Shown one piece after another: positions 37,994-48,080 of a stretch of 64,000 nt of DNA. Location of the stretch: positions 62,001 through 126,000 of the forward strand of contig NZ_CABPSQ010000002.1 of assembly GCF_902459775.1 (NCBI RefSeq), read 5' to 3'. Position 1 is the stretch's first letter. Each line of letters opens with the position of its first letter. The notes beneath the pieces were generated by a model. The model saw nothing but the letters and a program-made list of their open reading frames with translations, searched no databases and was not told where the DNA came from. The translations under genes and the position numbers were made by a program. The DNA is from Pandoraea captiosa. GTDB taxonomy: Bacteria; Pseudomonadota; Gammaproteobacteria; Burkholderiales; Burkholderiaceae.

Positions 37994-38730
37994 GCGACAT
38001 CCAACTCGGCATACGTCAGGCCGCACGCCTCGTCTACAAGGCCCTGCACACCACGCTATCCCCGGTCAACGACCAAGAGTACCGGGAGCTTCTTGCACAG
38101 TACCGGGCCAACCCCGCCTTTGCCACCCAGGTGCAAGACGTGGCTACGGGCATGGAGCTCATCATTTTGGACGTCAGCGAACGCGGGCTCATCGTTGTGC
38201 CATCCTCACGCGAGAGCCGATTCGCCATCCGGATGACTGACATTCGAACTGGACTGGATGTCACCCAGAAAGCCAGCCTGCTTCTGGCGCACGTGGCCAT
38301 CGCCGCTGTCTTTTTTCCAACTACCGACGGTCTGGATGACGACAACTACACCCCACCGCCGGCGTTTGTGTCCACCTGCCGCGACACGCTGCATGCCCTA
38401 GCTCGCCGTCTCAGGGAGTCGTCCAATCTGCCGGTAGACGTTCCACCTGAGCTTGCTCCGGGTTGGGAATCGGTATCGGCCATGCCGCTGGTGCTACCGG
38501 CAGGCCAGCGTGCCTCAGCCAATTCGCTGGTGGGCATCGTCAAGCTGGCACTGGGCCACATGCAGGCCAATGGCCTAGTGCGCTTGGATCGGGACGCTGA
38601 AGACGATGCGTCGGTTACCTACACGGCCACGTATCGCCTGCGCGTGCAGCTCCGCGAGCTCGCGCTGCGTCGCCTCTTCGACATCGCCCAGGAAGCGGCT
38701 CGCGTCTCGGCGACGTCCGCGAAGGCTTAA
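37990..38730 (+). CDS. jetB: Wadjet subunit JetB (MukE-like, DUF4194)
   Basis: 246 residues. The start overlaps the jetA stop (ATGA). It is the MukE/KITE-like accessory subunit that binds JetA in the SMC complex. Helical and winged-helix-like segments are visible (SANSLVGIVKLALGHMQANG, then LVRLD; RVQLRELALRRLFDIAQEAA). Its own motif is weak and the assignment rests mainly on order and size. One base separates it from jetC. Confidence 0.78.
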   Translation: MSDIQLGIRQAARLVYKALHTTLSPVNDQEYRELLAQYRANPAFATQVQDVATGMELIILDVSERGLIVVPSSRESRFAIRMTDIRTGLDVTQKASLLLAHVAIAAVFFPTTDGLDDDNYTPPPAFVSTCRDTLHALARRLRESSNLPVDVPPELAPGWESVSAMPLVLPAGQRASANSLVGIVKLALGHMQANGLVRLDRDAEDDASVTYTATYRLRVQLRELALRRLFDIAQEAARVSATSAKA

Positions 38731-38731
38731 T

Positions 38732-41700
38732 ATGCAGAAGATTTCACGCATCTACTTAGGCAACTGCGGCTACTCGATGGCCTGGTATGACGGGTTACTG
38801 CTCGACCTGACTGACCCAGAAACACACCTGCCGACCGACACCATTATCAACCTGGAAAACGGTGGTGGGAAGACATCGCTGCTCAGCCTTATCTTCTCGT
38901 GCTTCGACACGAGCCAGGACCGTTTTCTGAAGCATCTGCAAAGCAAGAACAATCATTTTTCGCAGTACTTCTCACAAGATGGCCTGCCAGGTTTCATCCT
39001 GGTCGAGTGGGAGATGCCCTCGCGCACGGCTGGGGGTGAACCCTACCGACTAATTGTCGGTCAGGTGGTGTCCATAAAGGCGGGCAATGATGTACCCGAG
39101 AGCGACCGAATGTTCTTTGCCTTCGAGGCCGCGAATGGCCTGATGCTTGAGAGCATTCCTGCGCCGAAGCTTGGCACTGCCCCGGTGACTTCATTGGCGG
39201 AGTTCTCCCGTTGGGTGCACGACGAACAGAAGAGACACCCCGACGTCTACGTCACTCGCAAGCAAGCCGACTGGCAACGTCACCTGCGCGAGGAACGTCT
39301 CATCGACCTTGAGATGTTGCAGATGCAGGTTAATTTCTCGGTGCAGGAAGGAGGTTTCGACAGCGGTTTTCTGAACTTCTCCAGCGAAGCCGCCTTTCTG
39401 CAGAAGTTCTTCCATCTGACACTGGATGCGCAAAGGGCAGCAGCGGTGCGGGACGCGGTGGCTGCAGCTTGCGATAAACTGCGTCGCAAGCCCGACTATC
39501 AGCGCAAGCTCGTCGAGCTAACCAAGTTCCGAGTGGTGCTTCGCTCCTTCGAAGATGCGGCACACAGCTACCGACTGGCCATGGCAGACCAGATCGATGT
39601 GCTGGTCAACGGCGCACGCTTGACCCTGGCACTGCACGAACGCGCGGCCACGCGCCGCGACAGACAGCAGCGCGAGTTGTCTTATGAGCGCGTCCAGCGC
39701 TCGGTGGCGGAAACGGCCGCGTCCGAGGTGCTGAGCTATGGCCGCAATGCGGCCAGCCTGACCTCCCTGATGCACGTGCGCGCCGTGCGCGCTGCGCAGG
39801 AGCGTGCCAAGGAAGCCGCGTCGAGCCTCGCAACAGTACAAGATGGCATCAAGCATGTGAAGGCCGCGCGGGTGCTGGCTGAGGTGGTCGCCGAAGAGCA
39901 GCGCTTGCAGGCACTCGAAGCCCAGGCCGACCTCGCCAAGGTAGGTTTGCAGCCCTTCCGCGATCAACTGGAGGCCGAAGGCGCACTGCTTCGTACAGCC
40001 CTGTTCCAGCACGAACGAGCACTGCGCGAGACTCAGCGCAAGCTTGAGAAGGAATCCGGAGATCGCAACGAGACGGTGGCGGGGCACCGCACGGCGCTGG
40101 CCGAAGACGAGAAGCGCCGACGTACAGCAGTCAACGAACAGGCCCAGCTTGAGCAACAGGAGAATGCATGGGGACGCGAGCGCGACCGAATGATCTCCTC
40201 GGGACGCCTGGCAGATGCAAGCGAAGTGTCCCAGGCAGCCCTGGCACGCTGGAGCGCGACCGAACAGCAGATGCGCCGAGAGGAAGCAGCCTACAAGGTC
40301 GACCAGGGCCAGCATGAGCACCAAGAGCAGCACTGGCGCAGCGAAGAAGTGCGCCTGGGTAGCGATGTGGGGCGATTCGAAAGCGATATCCAGTCCGCTA
40401 CAAATTTCATCGGCGAGGGCGACGCTGAGCGCGAGCGGCTATCGCAACTGCCGGCAATTCTGCAGGCCGTCGAATCTGACACCGCAGCCCCCGATTCTCC
40501 TGCTCTGCCGCCCGTGCTTGAGCGCGTGGTAGCCGCCTCGGCGCTAGAGGTTTCGCTGGGCGATGTGCGCCTCGCCGAACTGCGTGCAACAATGCAAGCC
40601 ATTCATGAAACCGGTGTGGCTGGCAACAGCCCGGATGTGGTGCGGGTGGTGACGCGGCTTCGCGAAGCCGGAGTGCGATCGGCCCGCCCTTTTAACGAAT
40701 ACCTGGCTGACGCACTACCGGACGCGGAACGCGCACGTTCATTGGTACTTAGCGACCCGGCTCGTTTCCAGGGTGTGTCCGTTGCACAGAGCGAGATGGA
40801 CAAAGCGCGCGCCATCGACTGGCATGGTCAGAAGCCGGTTCGTCCCGTGGTAGTTTCGCCGCTCGCGCTAGAAGTTGCAGCTGCCGACACCAATCGCCTG
40901 GTAGTGCCTGCCGGTAGCGACGCCGCCTACAACCGGGCTGCGGCCGAGGCGTTGGCCAGCACTCTGACCGAAACCATTCGCCTCGAGGAAAAACGGCGAG
41001 CGGACTACTATCAGCGCCAGACCGACGCGCTCGCCGCGCTGCAGTCACTTAAGGCATACATCCAGCGCTTCGGAGATGGCAAGCTGGCAACGGCGAACAT
41101 CCGGCGAAGCGAGCTCCAGGGCCAGCTACGTCTCACATTGGAGCACAAGGAGGAGGCCCGCGAAAAGGCCACAGCGGCAGCGACAGCGGCCAAGAACAGC
41201 CGTGAAGCCGCAGTCGACCGGGATCGCTTGGCGCGCGAAGCACACTCTCACCAACAGGCGCTGCAACACTTCATCGCAGAGTATGAGGTTAACCGCGAGA
41301 TGCGCTTGGCCCGCCTGGCCGAACTCGAAGCCTTGCTTGAGGACTTCGAGGCGCGGCGCCTGGCGACAGAGGCTGAAATCCTGCGACTTGAAGAGATAAC
41401 GCGCGAACAGAGCAAGGCCGCCATCAAGACAGAGGGCATCGCAGACAACCTGGCCAACGAGCGCTCCCAAATTGAGTTCTATGACAAGACACTGCGCGCG
41501 GAAGAGCATCTGAAGAGCAATCCCCGAGAGCTGGGGGTGTTGCGCGGCACATACTCCGATGCACTAACGGTCTACAAGGCAAAGGCACAGGACCAATTGG
41601 GCGTTCTCGAAGTACAGATGCAGGCGGCGCGCACGCGGCGCGACGAGAAGAAGCAGGAATATACGCGCGACTATCCCGGCGTCACGCGTACCCACGTAGC

Positions 41701-43150
41701 TCCCTTCGAGGGCAAGGATCACAGCGCCATGTTGTCGGAGCTGGAAACCAAGCGCTCCCTGGTGGACAAGGAGCACTTGGATTCTGTTTCGGCCAAAGGC
41801 GCGGCAGAGCGTGCATCAGAAGACTGGCACAAGAAGAACCGCGAAGTGCCACCCGCCACTCCGGACATGGAAGCGCTGGATGCTGCTGCTCTCGAATCTC
41901 AGAAGGACGAGGCGCAACGCCTGAGCGAAGAAGCCGGCGCGCGCCAGAAGAGCGCTTCCGACGAAGCTGACCGGGCACGCGACAACGCCAAGCACCTTAG
42001 TGCGGCCGCCGACCAGGACGACCGCCTTGCAGAAGTGGTCAAGAGCACGATGAAGCTGGAGGACAAGCCGAACCCAGAGCTGCTCGCATTGGAGATGGCC
42101 AGTCTCACCGGCCAACAACCGGCGCTCCTGACGGAGATGCCCGAGCTCGTGCTCGAAGAGAACGCGAGCGACCAGGTCACACGAGCGGTCAGGAACTACC
42201 GCGCCAAGTCGGACCTATGCGAACAAGCCCAGAACAGTGCGCGCACAGCGTTCGATGTGGTCAAGAGCGCCGCTGCAGAACCTGAGCTCAAGAAAGTCGA
42301 ACCGGAGCTGGCCATTGCAATGCTTGCCAACGAGTTCACGGCCGCGTGCAGCGACGCCGCACGGCTGTTCGAAGGACTGGAGGATCGCATCCACGCCACT
42401 CAGGACAACCTGGACAACATGCAGGCGGACTTCGACGCCTGCGTCGAGGAGATGCTCGCGCTATCTCGCATGGCCCTGGGGCTGCTGAATTCAGCCATCG
42501 ACAAGCGCGTGCCTGCGAGCGCACCGTACGTAGCAGGAAAGTCAGTCCTGAAAATGCGCGCGAATTTCACCGCCATCAATATTGAGACACGTCGCCAGGC
42601 GCTCACATATTACCTGGACAGCCTGATTCAGGCCAACGTGCCTCCGGCAAAGGGCTCGGACCTAGTGGCCGAAGCTGTGCTTCGGATGTACGGTGGTCGC
42701 CCGTTGGGCCTGCAGGTGCTACGCATGGTCATCGACGAAAGCCAGCAGTACGTGCCGGTGGAAAAGATTTCCAACTCCGGCGGCGAAGGTGTGGTGATGG
42801 CGTTGTTCCTTTACGTGATCATCACGCAGCTGCGCGCAGAAACGCAGGCTAAGCTGCACAAGCTCGCCGGCGGCCCGCTGATCCTGGACAACCCTTTCGC
42901 CAAGGCCACCTCGCCGACCATGTGGAAGGCGCAGCGCCTTCTCGCTCAATCCATGGGGGTGCAGTTGGTGTTTGCCACCGCCATTCAGGACTACAACGCC
43001 CTAGCGGAGTTCTCCGCCTTCGTGCGGCTGCGCCGCGCCGGCCAGAACAGCAAAACCGGGCGCTGGCACCTGGAGTCGGTGCGCTATCGCCTCAACGATG
43101 AAGCGGCCACCGCCAGGCTCGCGGCACCCAGCACGATCGAGGTGGCTTGA
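38732..43150 (+). CDS. jetC: Wadjet subunit JetC (MukB/SMC-like ATPase)
   Basis: 1472 residues. ATG 38732 gives MQKISRIYLGNCGYSMAWYD; the frame is open earlier but that overlaps jetB. Walker A is NLENGGGKTSLLSLIFS near residue 45. Two long coiled-coil arms (very rich in Ala, Glu, Arg; about 230-640 and 790-1180) flank a hinge region. The ABC signature SNSGGEGVVMALFLYV and Walker B GPLILDNPFAKATSP are near the C-terminus. It is the loop-extruding motor that detects closed circular plasmid DNA. It is long for the group and the subtype is not assigned. The stop overlaps jetD. Confidence 0.93.
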   Translation: MQKISRIYLGNCGYSMAWYDGLLLDLTDPETHLPTDTIINLENGGGKTSLLSLIFSCFDTSQDRFLKHLQSKNNHFSQYFSQDGLPGFILVEWEMPSRTAGGEPYRLIVGQVVSIKAGNDVPESDRMFFAFEAANGLMLESIPAPKLGTAPVTSLAEFSRWVHDEQKRHPDVYVTRKQADWQRHLREERLIDLEMLQMQVNFSVQEGGFDSGFLNFSSEAAFLQKFFHLTLDAQRAAAVRDAVAAACDKLRRKPDYQRKLVELTKFRVVLRSFEDAAHSYRLAMADQIDVLVNGARLTLALHERAATRRDRQQRELSYERVQRSVAETAASEVLSYGRNAASLTSLMHVRAVRAAQERAKEAASSLATVQDGIKHVKAARVLAEVVAEEQRLQALEAQADLAKVGLQPFRDQLEAEGALLRTALFQHERALRETQRKLEKESGDRNETVAGHRTALAEDEKRRRTAVNEQAQLEQQENAWGRERDRMISSGRLADASEVSQAALARWSATEQQMRREEAAYKVDQGQHEHQEQHWRSEEVRLGSDVGRFESDIQSATNFIGEGDAERERLSQLPAILQAVESDTAAPDSPALPPVLERVVAASALEVSLGDVRLAELRATMQAIHETGVAGNSPDVVRVVTRLREAGVRSARPFNEYLADALPDAERARSLVLSDPARFQGVSVAQSEMDKARAIDWHGQKPVRPVVVSPLALEVAAADTNRLVVPAGSDAAYNRAAAEALASTLTETIRLEEKRRADYYQRQTDALAALQSLKAYIQRFGDGKLATANIRRSELQGQLRLTLEHKEEAREKATAAATAAKNSREAAVDRDRLAREAHSHQQALQHFIAEYEVNREMRLARLAELEALLEDFEARRLATEAEILRLEEITREQSKAAIKTEGIADNLANERSQIEFYDKTLRAEEHLKSNPRELGVLRGTYSDALTVYKAKAQDQLGVLEVQMQAARTRRDEKKQEYTRDYPGVTRTHVAPFEGKDHSAMLSELETKRSLVDKEHLDSVSAKGAAERASEDWHKKNREVPPATPDMEALDAAALESQKDEAQRLSEEAGARQKSASDEADRARDNAKHLSAAADQDDRLAEVVKSTMKLEDKPNPELLALEMASLTGQQPALLTEMPELVLEENASDQVTRAVRNYRAKSDLCEQAQNSARTAFDVVKSAAAEPELKKVEPELAIAMLANEFTAACSDAARLFEGLEDRIHATQDNLDNMQADFDACVEEMLALSRMALGLLNSAIDKRVPASAPYVAGKSVLKMRANFTAINIETRRQALTYYLDSLIQANVPPAKGSDLVAEAVLRMYGGRPLGLQVLRMVIDESQQYVPVEKISNSGGEGVVMALFLYVIITQLRAETQAKLHKLAGGPLILDNPFAKATSPTMWKAQRLLAQSMGVQLVFATAIQDYNALAEFSAFVRLRRAGQNSKTGRWHLESVRYRLNDEAATARLAAPSTIEVA

Positions 43151-44148
43151 TGCTAGCGCCATTTTTGGTTCGGCTGGCGGCCTCCCCGCGCAAGAGGGTG
43201 GAGCTCGAGCAGATCAAGCAGATGTACTTCGAGCTGTATCCAGAGGTTCAAAACCACCCAGAGCGTGGTTCCCTGCTACTGCAGGCCCTTCAAGCGCTAG
43301 CCGACGGTGGCGCCATAGTGCTACCGGCTCGTGCAAGTTGGGAGAAGATCGGACAGCCAGCGTTGCCGAAGTGGATCAAGCTCGTACGCGAGCAATATGA
43401 GACTCCGACGGATGATTTTTCCAAGGTTCCTTGGGTGCCAGAGCTTGGTTTCTGGACCGAGCTGAAGCCCGCTCAGTTGATCGCGGCAAAAACCATCAAC
43501 GAGTTCTTGCTTCGGCGCCGCGGGGGTCTCCTGCGCGTCCCCATTAAAGAACGGTCCCTCGAAATCTTTGGGGATGAGAAGCGGCTCGACGCCATGAGGC
43601 TCGGGAATACGCTGTTCTCGGGGCGCCTATCGCTCGATACGCTGGGCGCGTTCGCTGTGCCTCTACCCCTCCCATACCGACCCGCGTCTGCGCCTGGTAA
43701 GCCGCTGCTTGTCGTCGAGAACCACAACAGCTACTGGAGCTTCGGCGAGTGGAATCAACTCGCGCGCAGATATTCGGCGGTGGTCTATGGCGCAGGCGAG
43801 GCGTTTCGCAGCACCGGCGCTGCCTTGGGGCAGGTGCTGCTTGAAGTGAGGGGCTCCAACGTACTATACCTAGGAGATCTGGACCCCAAAGGTATCGGTA
43901 TCCCACTTGATTTCAACCGATCATCCGCGAGTTATGAGCCCAAGGTTGGACCGGCTACGGAGTGGTATGAATGGCTCTTGTCGCACGGACTACGGCGCGA
44001 GAAGGTCGTGTGCACCAGCGCCCCCCCGCAACCTGCCGTCGATTGGCTCGGAGAGACCTTGGGCAAGAAGGTTGCTCGGCTGTGGCACGCTGGGAACTGG
44101 ATTCCCCAGGAGGCCTTGGGGTTCGAGCAACTGCGTACTCTTTTGTGA
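43150..44148 (+). CDS. jetD: Wadjet nuclease JetD (TOPRIM)
   Basis: 332 residues; ATG 43150 overlaps the jetC TGA by one base. The C-terminal TOPRIM domain is evident: the catalytic Glu in LLVVENHNSYWSFGEW and the DxD-type motif in VLYLGDLDPKGIGI. The N-terminal half is a winged-helix/arm region (DUF3322-like in other Wadjet types). JetD is the nuclease that cuts plasmid DNA after the SMC complex has extruded it. Catalytic residues are intact, so the four-gene system looks functional. Confidence 0.9.
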   Translation: MLAPFLVRLAASPRKRVELEQIKQMYFELYPEVQNHPERGSLLLQALQALADGGAIVLPARASWEKIGQPALPKWIKLVREQYETPTDDFSKVPWVPELGFWTELKPAQLIAAKTINEFLLRRRGGLLRVPIKERSLEIFGDEKRLDAMRLGNTLFSGRLSLDTLGAFAVPLPLPYRPASAPGKPLLVVENHNSYWSFGEWNQLARRYSAVVYGAGEAFRSTGAALGQVLLEVRGSNVLYLGDLDPKGIGIPLDFNRSSASYEPKVGPATEWYEWLLSHGLRREKVVCTSAPPQPAVDWLGETLGKKVARLWHAGNWIPQEALGFEQLRTLL

Positions 44149-44296
44149 GAGGCATTACGGATGCGCTATCCGGCCGACGGCGCACGCCCTCCACTTGCCG
44201 ACGTGCAATCAGCCCAGGACGCTGCCCTGAAGAGAGCGCCATGGCTTGCAGGGGGCAAGTCAGTGAAGCGTTACCCACCACCCCACGCATCCCCCA

Positions 44297-45403
<1,107 letters not shown>

Positions 45404-45808
45404 TCAATGACTGATCATCCACGGCCGTCCCGCCGGACGTTTCAGCCCGCTTGCACCACCTGCACCACCTGCACCACTCGCGCCACTTGCCGCGCCCATC
45501 CCGCCCGACATCCCCGACATTCCTGACCCTCCCGCCAGCGACACCTTGCCGCCCGAGCAGCAACTGCATCCCGGACGGTGACGCCCCGATGGGCCGTCGC
45601 CGGAATGGCGCGGCGCGTGCGCAGCCCGCTCGTTCGTCGCGTGTGCCGTGCGACTCGCACTCCCCATCAGCGCCAGCGACGGCGCCGTGATCAGGCGCGA
45701 GCCCTCACGACCGCAATCCGGGCAATGGCACGGCGTGTCGCGCTCGGCCATGCGTCGCATGACAGCGAACGGTCCACACGTCGCACATTCGAAGTCGTAA
45801 ATCGGCAT
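45404..45808 (-). CDS. fmdB: FmdB-family zinc ribbon protein
   Basis: 134 residues. The N-terminal 45 residues form the FmdB zinc ribbon: MPIYDFECATCGPF and CHCPDCG give two Cys-x2-Cys knuckles. FmdB of Methylophilus is a proposed regulator of amidase/formamidase expression, and it is found beside formamidase here as well. The C-terminal half is low complexity, with a Cys cluster (RPGCSCCSGGK) and a Gly/Met/Ser/Ala repeat (SGMSGMSGGMGAASGASGAG) that is unusual in size. Between fmdA and amiE on the same strand. Confidence 0.88.
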   Translation of the reverse strand: MPIYDFECATCGPFAVMRRMAERDTPCHCPDCGREGSRLITAPSLALMGSASRTAHATNERAAHAPRHSGDGPSGRHRPGCSCCSGGKVSLAGGSGMSGMSGGMGAASGASGAGGAGGASGLKRPAGRPWMISH

Positions 45809-45886
45809 GTCTGCCTCCTTATGTCTTATCTTGTTTGCGATAGTCGTCTGCGGTAATGCCCTGCCACGCTTGCTACGCGCGACACA

Positions 45887-47125
45887 TCAGCCCTTCACCA
45901 GATCGGGCGAACACGGCATGTCAACGCCACCCGTCACATGACGAATCGGCCCGTCGGCATTCGGACGAATGTCGAAGTCGAAGATCTGTGTCGGCAGCCA
46001 CAACGTTGCACAGGCATTCGGAATGTCGACGACGCCGCTGATATGCCCCTGCACCGGCGCACACCCGAGCAACGAATAGGCCTGCGCGCCCGAATAGCCG
46101 AACTTCTTCAGGTACTCGATGGCGTTCAGGCAGGCCTGACGGTAAGCCACCGTCACATCCAGATAGTGCTGGCCGCCCTGTTCGTCGACCGAGATGCCTT
46201 CGAAAATGAGGTAGTCGTTGTACGCCGGCGTGATCGGGCTCGGCTGGAAGACAGGGTTGCGAATGCCGTACTTCGCCATGCCGCCCTTGATGACATTCAC
46301 GCGCATGTGCACCCAGCCCGCCATTTCGATCGCGCCGCAGAACGTGATCTCGCCGTCGCCCTGACTGAAGTGCAGATCGCCCACGGAAAGGCCCGCGCCG
46401 TCGACATACACCGGAAAAAACACCTTCGAGCCACGCGACAGATCCTTGATGTCGCAGTTGCCGCCATGCTCGCGCGGCGGCACCGTCCGTGCGCCCTCTG
46501 CCGCCGCCTTGTTGCGCGCGTCGCCCGTGAGCTTGCCCATGTGCGCCGTCGCGGCGAACGGCGGATTGGCCAGCGGCGGCACACGATCCGGCGCCGTCGC
46601 GATGAGACCGACTTCGCGCTCGTTCCACGTCTGCAACAACTTCGGATCGGGCAGGCAACCGATCAGCCCCGGGTGAATCAGCCCCGCAAAATTGACCCCC
46701 GGGATGTGCCGGGAACTCGTGTAGAGGCCGTGGAAATCCCAGATCGACTTCTGTGCGTGCGGAAAGTGATCGGTCAGGAACCCGCCGCCATTCGTCTTCG
46801 AGAAGAAGCCGTTAAAGCCCCACTGACTGTCCGCCTTCGCGCCGATGTCGAGCAGGTCGACGACCAGCAGGTCACCCGGCTCGGCGCCGTGCACGCCAAC
46901 CGGGCCCGACAAAAAGTGAACGATGGACAGATCGATGTCGCGCACGTCGTCGGCACTGTCATCGTTCTTGATGAAACCGCCGGTCCAGTCGTACGTCTCG
47001 AGAATGAAGTCGTCACCGGGATTGACCCAGCACGCCATCGGAATGTCAGGGTGCCAGCGGTTATGCACCTGCTCGTTTTCGTAGGCGGATTGGTTCAGGT
47101 CGACCTTGATGAGAGTTTCGGCCAT
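45887..47125 (-). CDS. fmdA: formamidase
   Basis: 412 residues. FmdA/AmdA acetamidase-formamidase family, cutting formamide to formate and ammonia. The N-terminus MAETLIKVDLNQSAYENEQV and the segments GDLLVVDLLDIG, REHGGNCDIKDLSRGSKVFF and YSLLGCAPVQGHISGVVDIP are typical of this metal-dependent beta-rich fold. Start ATG 47125 has GGAG upstream. It lies 72 bases downstream of urtE on the same strand, so transporter and hydrolase genes form one operon for formamide/urea use. Confidence 0.95.
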   Translation of the reverse strand: MAETLIKVDLNQSAYENEQVHNRWHPDIPMACWVNPGDDFILETYDWTGGFIKNDDSADDVRDIDLSIVHFLSGPVGVHGAEPGDLLVVDLLDIGAKADSQWGFNGFFSKTNGGGFLTDHFPHAQKSIWDFHGLYTSSRHIPGVNFAGLIHPGLIGCLPDPKLLQTWNEREVGLIATAPDRVPPLANPPFAATAHMGKLTGDARNKAAAEGARTVPPREHGGNCDIKDLSRGSKVFFPVYVDGAGLSVGDLHFSQGDGEITFCGAIEMAGWVHMRVNVIKGGMAKYGIRNPVFQPSPITPAYNDYLIFEGISVDEQGGQHYLDVTVAYRQACLNAIEYLKKFGYSGAQAYSLLGCAPVQGHISGVVDIPNACATLWLPTQIFDFDIRPNADGPIRHVTGGVDMPCSPDLVKG

Positions 47126-47197
47126 TGCACTCGCTCCTCGTTTGAAGTGCCGATGCGACACACACCGGCGATCGAAATGACGCCACCTGGCGCCGGA

Positions 47198-47887
47198 TTA
47201 CACAGAGAGGTATTCGCGGATGCGGTCGCCGTCGCCGGCGTCGCGCGTGCTCTGATGCACGAAGCGACCGCCCTCGATCACGAACAACCGATCCGCAACA
47301 TCCATCGCGAAGCTCAGCACCTGTTCCGACACCACGATGGCGATGTTGCGCGAAGCGCGAATCTGGTTGAGCGCGCGGGCGATGTCCTTGATGACCGACG
47401 GCTGAATGCCCTCGGTCGGCTCGTCGAGCAGCAGCACCTTGGGGTCGGTCGCGAGCGCGCGCGCAATGGCGAGTTGTTGTTGCTGTCCGCCAGAGAGATT
47501 GCCGCCCTTGCGACGGCGCATATCGAAAAGCACGGGGAACAGCGCGTAGAGATCGTCGGGAACGGACTGGCTTTTCGCGTTTTCGAGACCCGTCTGAATG
47601 TTCTCTTCGACAGTGAGCGAGGCGAAGACCTGACGACCCTGAGGCACATAACCGATGCCGCTGGCCACACGTCGGTAACTCTCCGCCCTGGAGACATCGA
47701 CACCGCCCACACGCACCGTGCCGCGATTGGCGGGCAGCATGCCGATCAGCGATTTGAACAGCGTCGTCTTACCCATACCGTTGCGGCCCATCACCGCAAC
47801 GCTTTCGCCGCTGGCCACGGAAAAGCCGATGCCGTGCAGCACCTCGCTCTGACCATAGCTGACGACAAGATCATCGACTTCCAACAT
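47198..47887 (-). CDS. urtE: urea/short-chain amide ABC transporter ATPase UrtE
   Basis: 229 residues from ATG 47887 (the frame runs further upstream through the urtD remnant). ABC ATPase of the LivF type: Walker A GRNGMGKTT, signature LSGGQQQQLAIARAL, Walker B VLLLDEPTEG, H-loop VVSEQ. UrtE specific features include YVPQGRQVFASLTVEENI. It energises uptake with UrtD and UrtBC. Because urtD is broken, UrtE might act as a homodimer or the transporter may not work. Confidence 0.95.
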   Translation of the reverse strand: MLEVDDLVVSYGQSEVLHGIGFSVASGESVAVMGRNGMGKTTLFKSLIGMLPANRGTVRVGGVDVSRAESYRRVASGIGYVPQGRQVFASLTVEENIQTGLENAKSQSVPDDLYALFPVLFDMRRRKGGNLSGGQQQQLAIARALATDPKVLLLDEPTEGIQPSVIKDIARALNQIRASRNIAIVVSEQVLSFAMDVADRLFVIEGGRFVHQSTRDAGDGDRIREYLSV

Positions 47888-47901
47888 GATGTGTCCTCCG
47901 A

Positions 47902-48077
47902 TCAGTGACCGAGATAAACATCGATGACGCGCGGGTCGTCTTGCCCGCACCATTCGGGCCGATGACAACGCGCAACTCGCCACGCTCCAGATACAGATTG
48001 AGCGAATCGATGGCCTTGAACCCGTCGAACGACACGCTAAGGTCTTCAATGGCCAGAAGAAAGTCGGTGTTGCTCAT
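47902..48077 (-). pseudogene. urtD: urtD remnant with internal deletion
   Basis: From ATG 48077 the first 47 or so codons are a proper UrtD N-terminus (DFLLAIEDLSVSFDGFKAID ... RVVIGPNGAGKTT). Immediately after the Walker A codons the sequence becomes, in a different frame, DPRVIDVYLGH and TGA at 47902-47904, which matches the normal UrtD C-terminus. So about 600 bases are missing, with a frame change at the junction near 47938-47942. The open frame instead gives a 68-residue product running into urtE. Signature, Walker B and H-loop are all lost. Confidence 0.88.
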
Positions 48078-48080
48078 GCG

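Noticed and set aside
45938-47908. 656-codon open frame antisense to fmdA and urtE
   Set aside because: fmdA and urtE are unmistakable on the other strand; this frame has no family features.
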